Shown: piece after piece, positions 1 through 5,237 of the stretch | Layout of the letters: every line of letters starts with the position of its first letter | How positions within the stretch are numbered: the stretch's first letter is position 1 | From: an uncultured Desulfobulbus sp. | Lineage (GTDB): Bacteria; Desulfobacterota; Desulfobulbia; Desulfobulbales; Desulfobulbaceae | Direction of reading: 5' to 3' | Length of the DNA: 5,237 bases | Assembly (NCBI GenBank): GCA_946539945.1 | Contig: CAMNHX010000143.1 | Span: 1 to 5,237 of the forward strand | Notes under the pieces: model-generated | Seen by the model: the letters and a program-made list of their open reading frames with translations, nothing else | Databases searched by the model: none | Told to the model about the DNA's origin: nothing | Made by a program: the position numbers and the translations under genes

Positions 1-11
1 GTTGTTTCCAT

Positions 12-44
12 GCGGGACCAGCCTGGTCGCGCCGTTCTTTTTCT
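12..44 (+). terminator. Probable Rho-independent terminator of an upstream gene
   Basis: Bases 16-20 (GACCA) pair with 24-28 (TGGTC) around a three-base loop. The stem continues past a single G/G mismatch (15 and 29) with GCG at 12-14 against CGC at 30-32. A T-rich run follows at 35-44, including five consecutive T at 38-42. This is the order expected of an intrinsic terminator reading rightward, so it would end a transcript from a gene left of the window. The stem is short and interrupted, so the call is moderate. An in-frame TGA at 44-46 prevents the downstream gene from being extended leftward through this element. Confidence 0.45.
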
Positions 45-67
45 GAACCCTTCTCAACGTTTCCATT

Positions 68-2179
68 ATGCTCATCTTGCCAAGACATTTGCAATGGCCT
101 TGCGCCGCCCTGACCTTTGCACTGCTGGTTGCCGCGCCCTTGACCGCCTGTTCCGAAGACGCCGCAAAGCCGCAGCAGAGTCAGCCCCCGCCCCCTGCTG
201 TTTCCGTGCTGATCCCACCGCTGTCCGAGCCTCCCGCAGAGCCGCCCAAGCCCCTGTCCCCCATGCACCAGAAGCTGGAAGAGCTGGCAGCCTCTGCCAA
301 ACCCAAACTGGGCAAGGAAACCCTCTATGCAGCCAAACATCTGCTTGACCTGTACCAGAAAAGCAACTTCCAGCCTCTGTGGACCAGCCAGGACAAGGTG
401 GCTGAACTGAAAAAGGCTGTACTGGCTGTCGCAGACGAGGGCCTGAACCCAAAGGACTACCATCTGGACGCTATCCGAATCGCCTTGGGCGAGAAAGTCG
501 CTTTGCCTGCCAAGCCAGCGTCCCAGAAAGCGCAGACCACAGCAGGTGCAAACGAGGCCCAGCCTCCTGTTGTCCCGGCAGAGGACCCTGCTGTCCAGGC
601 CATGAACCGCGACATCGTGTTGAGCGATGCCCTGATTCTGCTGGGCGAGCACCTCCTGCACGGCAAGGTCGGCAGTGATGTGCCAGAGCGTCGGGCGGCC
701 ATTCCCACGCCGCCGGAGGTGGACCTGGACGCCTACCTGAACATGATCCGCAGTGGGTCAATCGTGACAGCCATGCAGGCCCGTGTACCCCAAAGCCCGC
801 ACTACCGGGCACTGAAAGCCGCACTGGCCCAGTCCATCCGTCCAACCTCTGCTGCTCTTGAAGCTGAAGACAGCGTGCGGGCAATGACCCAGATACCAGA
901 AGGTCCTGGTCTTGGGCCTGGAATGCGCGGTAGTCGGGTGCGCGATCTGAAGACCCGGCTTGTGGAAGGCGGATTTTTGATGCAGTCGGACATCAAGGAC
1001 GACCTCTACGATCAGGCCCTTGTCGAGGCAGTCAAAAAGTTCCAGATCAGCCGTCGCCTCAAGGCTGATGGCTTGGCAGGAAGGCAGACCATCGCTGTTT
1101 TGAACGGCAAGCAGACAACTGTGGTTGCGCCCAACAAAGGCGAGCGCGCCAAGCTGATCCGCGCCAACATGGAACGCGCCCGCTGGATCATGCGCGAACT
1201 GCCCAAGGACGCCATTGTGGTGGATATTCCCCGCTACCAGCTCCACTACTACAAGGACGGTCAGGAAGTCTGGACTACCCGCGTGGTTGTGGGGCGTCCC
1301 AATGGCCAGACTCCCTCGTATCATTCAGCCATCAACAGCGTGGTTCTGAACCCGACCTGGACCGTGCCACCAGGCATGATGCGAAAGGAATATCTGCCCC
1401 GACTCTACCGCAACCCCGGTGCAGTGGGCGGCCTGGCTGTGTATGACCGGAGCGGACGCCGGGTCAATCCGGCCTCGGTCAACTGGAACGCCTGTCGGGG
1501 CGGCAGTTGTCCCTATATGCTGCGCCAGCCCGCAGGAGCGCGGAACGCGCTGGGCAAGGTCAAGTTCATGTTTCCCAACCCGCACAGCGTCTATCTGCAC
1601 GATACACCGGGCAAATGGGCCTTTGGCGCTAAAAACCGGGCGCTCAGCCACGGCTGCGTCCGGGTGGAAAATCCCAAGGAACTGGCCCACAGAATCCTGT
1701 CTGGCGATCCGGAAAACCCCATGACTCCCAAGCAGTTCGACAGGCTGCTGGCCTCTGGCAAAACCGGAGGCATTACCCTGAAAAAGCCGCTGCCGGTCTT
1801 CCTGCTTTACGCTACAGCCAAGGGCGATAAGCAGGGCAAGATCAGCTATGCGCCAGACATTTACAAACGCGATGCCGCAGTGATTGCAGCCCTGGACAGA
1901 GCGCCCCAAGCCCTGCCCAAAAAACCGCCGGTGGTTGAGAAGCCTGCAGACAAGGCAGACAGCACCGCAAGCGCTGCATCCAAGACGCAGGACACGGCAA
2001 AAACAGCCAAAAAGAGCGCTGCTGCCCCGCAGCCCTCCCAAGGCAAGGCAGGGGGCAAACCCGCTGCTGATGCAGGGCAGAACAAGGTCGAAGCCCAGAC
2101 CAAGCCTGCAGCTTCGTCGGGAAAACCTGAAACTTCTCTCTCCAGACCTCTTGCTCCTGCCTCTGGCAGCAGGTCTTGA
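68..2179 (+). CDS. Lipoprotein L,D-transpeptidase, YcbB/LdtD type (YkuD domain)
   Basis: This 703-residue enzyme should make 3-3 crosslinks in peptidoglycan, or attach proteins to it, using tetrapeptide stems as donors. Residues 1-27 form a signal sequence ending in the lipobox LTAC. Cys28 would be lipidated; Ser at +2 favours the outer membrane. A proline-rich linker (about 34-65) precedes a helical scaffold region (about 80-265, with LLDLYQKSNFQPLW) as in YcbB proteins. A PG_binding_1 domain follows at about 283-348. The YkuD catalytic domain is at about 382-602, with His511 and the motif SHGCVRVEN carrying His528 and nucleophile Cys530. Residues 612-703 are a low-complexity Ala/Lys/Pro-rich tail, making the protein longer than E. 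coli LdtD (about 615 residues). ATG at 68 is chosen because it begins the signal peptide and an in-frame stop lies at 44; no good ribosome-binding site is visible. The metY gene starts 36 bp downstream. The family is secure; the exact paralogue is not. Confidence 0.95.
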   Translation: MLILPRHLQWPCAALTFALLVAAPLTACSEDAAKPQQSQPPPPAVSVLIPPLSEPPAEPPKPLSPMHQKLEELAASAKPKLGKETLYAAKHLLDLYQKSNFQPLWTSQDKVAELKKAVLAVADEGLNPKDYHLDAIRIALGEKVALPAKPASQKAQTTAGANEAQPPVVPAEDPAVQAMNRDIVLSDALILLGEHLLHGKVGSDVPERRAAIPTPPEVDLDAYLNMIRSGSIVTAMQARVPQSPHYRALKAALAQSIRPTSAALEAEDSVRAMTQIPEGPGLGPGMRGSRVRDLKTRLVEGGFLMQSDIKDDLYDQALVEAVKKFQISRRLKADGLAGRQTIAVLNGKQTTVVAPNKGERAKLIRANMERARWIMRELPKDAIVVDIPRYQLHYYKDGQEVWTTRVVVGRPNGQTPSYHSAINSVVLNPTWTVPPGMMRKEYLPRLYRNPGAVGGLAVYDRSGRRVNPASVNWNACRGGSCPYMLRQPAGARNALGKVKFMFPNPHSVYLHDTPGKWAFGAKNRALSHGCVRVENPKELAHRILSGDPENPMTPKQFDRLLASGKTGGITLKKPLPVFLLYATAKGDKQGKISYAPDIYKRDAAVIAALDRAPQALPKKPPVVEKPADKADSTASAASKTQDTAKTAKKSAAAPQPSQGKAGGKPAADAGQNKVEAQTKPAASSGKPETSLSRPLAPASGSRS

Positions 2180-2204
2180 AGCATACACGAGCACAATCAA
2201 CAAC

Positions 2205-2208
2205 AGGA
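2205..2208 (+). promoter_or_regulatory. Ribosome-binding site of metY
   Basis: AGGA lies seven bases before the ATG at 2216 and supports that start. The 36-bp gap after the transpeptidase stop holds no evident terminator hairpin and no room for a riboswitch, so metY may be read through from upstream. Confidence 0.6.
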
Positions 2209-2215
2209 ATACAGC

Positions 2216-3502
2216 ATGTCCAAAAGAAACTGGAAACCGGAAACCATCGCCGTACAGGGTGCCTACGAGCCAACCAGCGGTGAACCCCGCGTGGTTCCCT
2301 TGACCTTGAGTACCACCTTTGCCTATGACAGCGCCCAGGAAGTGGCGGATCTCTTTGACTTCAAGTCCTTTGGCCACTTCTACACCCGCTTGAGCAACCC
2401 CACGGTCTCGGCTTTTGAAGGCAAGATGACCATGCTGGAAGGTGGCGCGGGCGCTCTGGCCTGTGCCTCTGGTCAGGCGGCCAGCACCTGCGCGATCATG
2501 AACATCTGCCAGGCCGGGCAGCACGTGGTGGCAGCCAGCACGCTCTACGGCGGGACCTACAACCTCCTCTGCCATACCCTGCCCAAGTACGGCATCTCCT
2601 GCACCTTTGTGGATCAGAAGGCGCCTGCCGCTGAAATTGCGGCTGCCATTCAGGACAATACCCGCTGCGTCTTTGGCGAAACCCTGTCCAATCCGGGTAC
2701 TGAAGTGCTGGACTTTGAAAAGTTCGCCAGCGTGGCGCACAAGGCAGGCGTTCCGCTCATCGTGGACAACACCTTTCCCACGCCCTACCTGTGCCGTCCC
2801 TTTGACTTTGGCGCAGACATCGTGGTCCATTCCACCACCAAGTACATTGACGGTCACGCGGTGAGTCTGGGCGGCGTGATCGTGGACAGAGGCCGCTTCA
2901 ACTGGAAAAACGGCAAGTTCCCGGAACTGACCGAGCCTGACGAGAGTTATCACGGCATGAGCTATACCGGCGCTTTTGGTGATATGGCCTACATTGTCAA
3001 GGCCCGGGCGCAACTGGCAAGGGATTTTGGCGCGGTTATGTCGCCCATGAACGCTTGGCTGGCGAATCTGGGGTTGGAAACCCTGCACATCCGCATGGAC
3101 CGCCATACAGAGAATGCCACCATGCTGGCGGAATGGCTGGCACGGGACAAGCGCGTGCATTGGGTCCGTTATCCGGGCCTGAAAAACGACCCCAACTATG
3201 CGCTGGCGAAAAAATATCTGCACGGAACCAGCGGTGTGCTCACCTTTGGCGTGCGGGGCGGGGCCAGGGCGGGCGAGCGCTTCATGAACAGCGTCAAGCT
3301 GGCCCGGCTGGTGGTACACGTGGCTGATACCCGCACCAGTGTGCTGCATCCGGCCAGCATGACCCACCGCCAGCTCTCTCCAGAGCAGCAGAAGGCTGCA
3401 GGCGTGACCCCGGAACTGATCCGCGTTTCCGTGGGGCTGGAACACATTGACGACATTATCGCTGACTTTGACCGGGCGCTGGCAGCGGCGAACCGGGTTT
3501 GA
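2216..3502 (+). CDS. metY: O-acetylhomoserine sulfhydrylase (O-acetylhomoserine aminocarboxypropyltransferase)
   Basis: This is a cytoplasmic PLP enzyme of the Cys/Met metabolism family (fold type I). MetY members condense O-acetylhomoserine with sulfide to give homocysteine and acetate, the direct sulfhydrylation route to methionine. The 428-residue length matches MetY better than cystathionine gamma-synthase or methionine gamma-lyase (near 400). Visible landmarks in order are YTRLSNPT (56-63, the PLP-phosphate contacts supplied to the neighbouring subunit), ASGQAAS (84-90), Tyr111 in STLYGGT (ring stacking on PLP), Asp184 in VDNTFPTP (pyridine nitrogen), Lys209 in HSTTKYIDGHA (Schiff base), and Arg403 in IRVSVGLE (substrate carboxylate). 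None is missing. The ATG has a good ribosome-binding site. The last 47 bases overlap the convergent comF gene. Abundant sulfide in a sulfate reducer would suit this enzyme, but that depends on an unproven host assignment. Activity on O-acetylserine or another acyl-homoserine cannot be excluded from sequence. Confidence 0.93.
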   Translation: MSKRNWKPETIAVQGAYEPTSGEPRVVPLTLSTTFAYDSAQEVADLFDFKSFGHFYTRLSNPTVSAFEGKMTMLEGGAGALACASGQAASTCAIMNICQAGQHVVAASTLYGGTYNLLCHTLPKYGISCTFVDQKAPAAEIAAAIQDNTRCVFGETLSNPGTEVLDFEKFASVAHKAGVPLIVDNTFPTPYLCRPFDFGADIVVHSTTKYIDGHAVSLGGVIVDRGRFNWKNGKFPELTEPDESYHGMSYTGAFGDMAYIVKARAQLARDFGAVMSPMNAWLANLGLETLHIRMDRHTENATMLAEWLARDKRVHWVRYPGLKNDPNYALAKKYLHGTSGVLTFGVRGGARAGERFMNSVKLARLVVHVADTRTSVLHPASMTHRQLSPEQQKAAGVTPELIRVSVGLEHIDDIIADFDRALAAANRV

Positions 3503-4307
3503 GCAGCCAGGGCACACTGCGGGCCGGGGTAAAGACCTCGACCCGCAGTGCTCCGGCCTGCTGCAGCGCCTCTGCGCAGACCTGGACCGTGGTTCCGGTG
3601 GTGAAGACATCATCCACCAGCAAAAGGCTTTTGCCGCGCACGTCCTCCTTCCGGGGCACGGCAAAGGCGGCGTGCAGGTTGCTGCGCCGGGCAGCGCCGT
3701 CCAGACTGCTCTGGGGAACAGTGCTTCGGGTACGCAACAGCAGATCCGCCCGAATGCGTGAGCGCCACGCGGGAAAGCAGGCCCTAGCCAGCAAAAGCGA
3801 CTGGTTGAAACCGCGCTCCCGCAGGCGGGACAGGTGCAAGGGCACAGGCAGGATCCAGTCCGGCACAGTCAAATCCGCCAAAAGCGCTGAAGCGCGACAC
3901 AGGGCGGCCAGACTCGGCAACCAGGCAAAGTCATGATGAAACTTGAAATGCAGGAGAGCCTCCCGAAGCGGTGGACCATAGAGCAGGGGCGAGCGGGCCA
4001 GGGCAAAGGCGGGCCGCTGTTTCCGGCAAGCCTGGCAAAGCTGGCCGCGCCCCTCTTGCCCGGGCAGACCGCAGCAGGCGCAGAGCGGCGGTTCTATCCA
4101 GCGCAGTTGCGCCTGACAGTCTGCGCAGAGCAGCGGCAAGGCGGAAAAGGGCAGAATCTGACCGCAGGCCAGACAGCAAGGCGGCGAGAGCAGGTCTGCC
4201 AGCGCGTGCAAAGCTGCCCGGATGCTGCTCCTTCCCGACACCAGTCCTGTTTCCGGGTGCGGGCCAGTTTTACCCGCATCTTTTCCCTTGTTTTGCACAA
4301 AGCGCAT
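3456..4307 (-). CDS. comF: ComF family protein (zinc-finger plus phosphoribosyltransferase-like domain)
   Basis: This protein of about 283 residues belongs to the ComFC/GntX family. ComF proteins are needed for DNA uptake in naturally competent bacteria and occur widely in others; their biochemical role is unsettled. The N-terminal part has cysteine knuckles typical of the family's zinc-binding region: Cys44/45/48, 61/64, 76/78/79 and 91/94 (numbering from ATG 4307). The family blocks FKFHHDF and RLRERGFNQS follow, then the PRPP-binding loop LLVDDVFTTGTT at 229-240, with Asp232/Asp233 intact. The start is uncertain. ATG 4307 has GGGAG nine bases upstream. GTG 4241 gives a 261-residue product whose first cysteines fall near the usual place in the family, and the codons between look less coding-like. 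A GTG at 4334 is also open. The end is TAA at 3456-3458, so the last 15 codons plus stop are antisense to the 3' end of metY. Family assignment is firm; start and cellular role are not. Confidence 0.92.
   Translation of the reverse strand: MRFVQNKGKDAGKTGPHPETGLVSGRSSIRAALHALADLLSPPCCLACGQILPFSALPLLCADCQAQLRWIEPPLCACCGLPGQEGRGQLCQACRKQRPAFALARSPLLYGPPLREALLHFKFHHDFAWLPSLAALCRASALLADLTVPDWILPVPLHLSRLRERGFNQSLLLARACFPAWRSRIRADLLLRTRSTVPQSSLDGAARRSNLHAAFAVPRKEDVRGKSLLLVDDVFTTGTTVQVCAEALQQAGALRVEVFTPARSVPWLLKPGSPLPAPGQSQR
3515..3550. other. Long stem-loop just past the metY stop, inside the comF coding sequence
   Basis: Bases 3515-3523 (CACTGCGGG) are perfectly complementary to 3542-3550 (CCCGCAGTG). 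After one opposed pair (C3524/A3541), bases 3525-3530 pair with 3535-3540, including one G-T wobble, around the loop AAAG (3531-3534). In the metY transcript this gives 15 paired positions and one mismatch. In the antisense comF transcript the mismatch becomes a G-U wobble and the wobble becomes a C/A mismatch, so both RNAs can fold. The element begins 13 bases after the metY stop codon. No T-run follows on either strand, so it is not a standard intrinsic terminator. It could protect the metY mRNA 3' end or help stop convergent transcription. It encodes LRVEVFTPARSV of ComF, so coincidence remains possible. Confidence 0.55.
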
Positions 4308-4312
4308 ACACC

Positions 4313-5083
4313 ATGTCTCCCATCCAGACCGCACGCGGTCTTCTGACCCTGTGCCTTGCTCCTATTCTGACCTTCTTTGTCTCCCTCTTTGCCCTGATCG
4401 ATCTGCTGTGGGTGCGGCGCGACCCCTGGAAGGCCCAGCAGTTCCCGCGCTGGTGGGGCCATACCATCTGCCGTTTGGCAGGTGTGCGCGTCCGCATCGA
4501 GGGCCTGGACCATATCACGCCAGACCAGACCTACATCTTTGCAGGCAACCATGCCAGCCAGTTCGACATTTTTGTCTTTCAGGGCTATTTTCCCTATGAT
4601 TTCCGCTGGATGGCCAAAAAGGAACTGTTCCGCCTGCCGGTCTTTGGCCAGACCATGCTGCGGGTTGGCTACATCCCGGTTGACCGCAGCAACAGCCGCG
4701 AGGCCATGAAAAGCCTGGACGCTGCAGCAGCCCGCATTGCTGCTGGCAAGTCGGTGCTCATCTTCCCAGAGGGCACGAGGAGCGCGGACGGTCGTCTCAA
4801 GGAGTTCAAGGGCGGGGCTGTGCTCCTGGCGATCAAGGCTGGCGTGCCCTTGGTTCCCATGGCCTTCAACGGCTCGCATCAGGTGCTGCCCAAGGGGCGG
4901 TGGATTCCTGATTCCGGGGAAATCGTGCTCCGCATAGGTACGCCCATCCCTACAGCTGGGCTGAAGACCAAGGACAAACAGCAGCTTGTCGATACCCTGC
5001 ACAAGGCTGTGGCCTCGCTTTTGGACGAGGCGCACCAGCCCCTGCCGCCAGAGGACAGGACTGCCGGGACCGCACAGGGTTAG
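4313..5083 (+). CDS. plsC: 1-acyl-sn-glycerol-3-phosphate acyltransferase (lysophosphatidic acid acyltransferase)
   Basis: This 256-residue membrane-associated enzyme transfers an acyl group to position 2 of lysophosphatidic acid to form phosphatidic acid, the precursor of membrane phospholipids. Residues 10-34 form a hydrophobic segment that would anchor it in the inner membrane. All acyltransferase blocks are present: NHASQFD (79-85, catalytic His80 and Asp85 spaced HX4D), GYIPVDRS (119-126), FPEGTRS (151-157, phosphate binding) followed by KEFKGGA (163-169), and VPLVPMAFNGS (178-188). The length is normal for PlsC. The open frame runs back to 3971, but ATG 4313 is chosen because the family's N-terminal hydrophobic segment begins right after it and the upstream codons are antisense comF. 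No convincing ribosome-binding site precedes the ATG. The divergent comF start is six bases or more away depending on the start used. A related lyso-lipid acyltransferase acting on another acceptor is possible. Confidence 0.93.
   Translation: MSPIQTARGLLTLCLAPILTFFVSLFALIDLLWVRRDPWKAQQFPRWWGHTICRLAGVRVRIEGLDHITPDQTYIFAGNHASQFDIFVFQGYFPYDFRWMAKKELFRLPVFGQTMLRVGYIPVDRSNSREAMKSLDAAAARIAAGKSVLIFPEGTRSADGRLKEFKGGAVLLAIKAGVPLVPMAFNGSHQVLPKGRWIPDSGEIVLRIGTPIPTAGLKTKDKQQLVDTLHKAVASLLDEAHQPLPPEDRTAGTAQG
4317..4321 (-). promoter_or_regulatory. Possible ribosome-binding site for comF ATG 4307
   Basis: On the minus strand GGGAG lies nine bases before the ATG at 4307. This is the main argument for that start over GTG 4241. 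The site falls within codons 2 to 3 of plsC, so the two divergent genes would share leader DNA. If GTG 4241 is the true start, this match is accidental. Confidence 0.35.
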
Positions 5084-5107
5084 GGCGTTTCCCTTTTTCC
5101 TTGTCCC

Positions 5108-5237
5108 TTGGCGGTTGCGCTGAAGACAAAGGGCGAAGCCAATGCGATCCTGTATTTCGACGGGAAGACCTACCGCTTTATCGATAAGATCGACTTCGAC
5201 AACATTAAGGCCAATCCCAAGATCTTCTGCGGCTATT
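5108..5237 (+). pseudogene. 5'-truncated S66-family peptidase fragment (LD-carboxypeptidase/MccF type), running off the window
   Basis: The frame from 5108 reads through the right edge and contains FIDKIDFDNIKANPKIFCGY (5168-5236 covers most of it). This strongly resembles the conserved stretch before the SD motif in S66 serine peptidases, a family that includes LdcA (trims the terminal D-Ala from cytoplasmic murein tetrapeptides) and MccF (microcin C7 resistance). In the family this block is usually preceded by tens of residues of N-terminal domain. Here the same frame meets the plsC stop TAG at 5081-5083, leaving about 30 codons at most before the block. There is no ATG or GTG in that gap (only TTG 5108), no ribosome-binding site, and no S66-like continuation in the other two frames. 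GC drops to 55 of 117 bases at 5121-5237, against about 60% in the genes to the left. A deletion remnant, a recombination junction or an assembly chimera would all fit. The catalytic Ser lies beyond the window. Assignment rests on one motif. Confidence 0.5.

Noticed and set aside
35..67. Promoter for the transpeptidase with CATTAT (62-67) as a -10 box
   Set aside because: It would put the transcription start after the ATG, and no -35 box stands at a proper distance.
1325..3664. A 779-codon open frame on the minus strand spanning the transpeptidase and metY
   Set aside because: It lies opposite two genes with complete catalytic motifs and family-typical lengths. Its translation shows no recognisable domain, and long antisense frames are common in high-GC DNA. 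It also crosses the real gene boundaries with no change in character.
3971..4312. N-terminal extension of plsC by 114 codons to an upstream ATG
   Set aside because: The added residues are Arg/Ala-rich antisense of comF and precede the usual hydrophobic N-terminal segment. ATG 4313 gives the normal family length.
3447..4346. Several plus-strand open frames between metY and plsC
   Set aside because: They are antisense of comF, which has its zinc-binding cysteines and intact PRPP loop, and none has a recognisable domain.
5082..5098. Small hairpin AGGG/CCCT followed by four T just after plsC, as a terminator
   Set aside because: The stem is only four pairs with a five-base loop, too weak to call.
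68..5237. A functional link between the transpeptidase and the S66 peptidase fragment, since LdcA removes the tetrapeptide donors that L,D-transpeptidases use
   Set aside because: They are about 3 kb apart with unrelated genes between, and the fragment appears truncated. It could equally be MccF-like.

Overview
The window is high-GC bacterial DNA from a Gram-negative organism. It carries four complete chromosomal-type genes and a partial fifth reading frame at the right edge. The N-terminal lipobox on a YcbB/LdtD-type L,D-transpeptidase and a PlsC acyltransferase fit a diderm. The gene mix and protein style would suit a Desulfovibrionaceae-like sulfate reducer, but that placement is an impression, not a demonstration. 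I see no rRNA, tRNA, CRISPR array or insertion sequence.

Layout, left to right. Bases 1-67 hold a probable intrinsic terminator for a gene outside the window and then the leader of the first gene. Bases 68-2179 (+) encode a lipoprotein L,D-transpeptidase with a scaffold region, a peptidoglycan-binding domain, a YkuD catalytic domain and a long low-complexity tail. Bases 2216-3502 (+) encode a PLP-dependent O-acetylhomoserine sulfhydrylase (MetY), 36 bp downstream and possibly cotranscribed. Bases 3456-4307 (-) encode a ComF-family phosphoribosyltransferase-like protein whose 3' end overlaps the end of metY by 47 bp. Bases 4313-5083 (+) encode a 1-acyl-glycerol-3-phosphate acyltransferase (PlsC), divergent from comF with almost no spacer. 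After the plsC stop, bases 5108-5237 read as the middle of an S66-family peptidase (LD-carboxypeptidase/MccF type). Its N-terminus has no room to exist upstream, and its GC content is clearly lower.

The genes do not form one pathway. They cover cell-wall crosslinking, sulfur assimilation into homocysteine, a DNA-uptake/recombination-associated protein of unclear role, and phospholipid synthesis. The genes themselves are ordinary, and I did not find a new multi-gene system. The points most worth a second look are a long, nearly perfect stem-loop just past the metY stop inside the comF coding sequence, the truncated S66 fragment at the right edge, the tight packing on both sides of comF, and two unusual features of the transpeptidase (a Cys pair in the catalytic domain and the basic tail).
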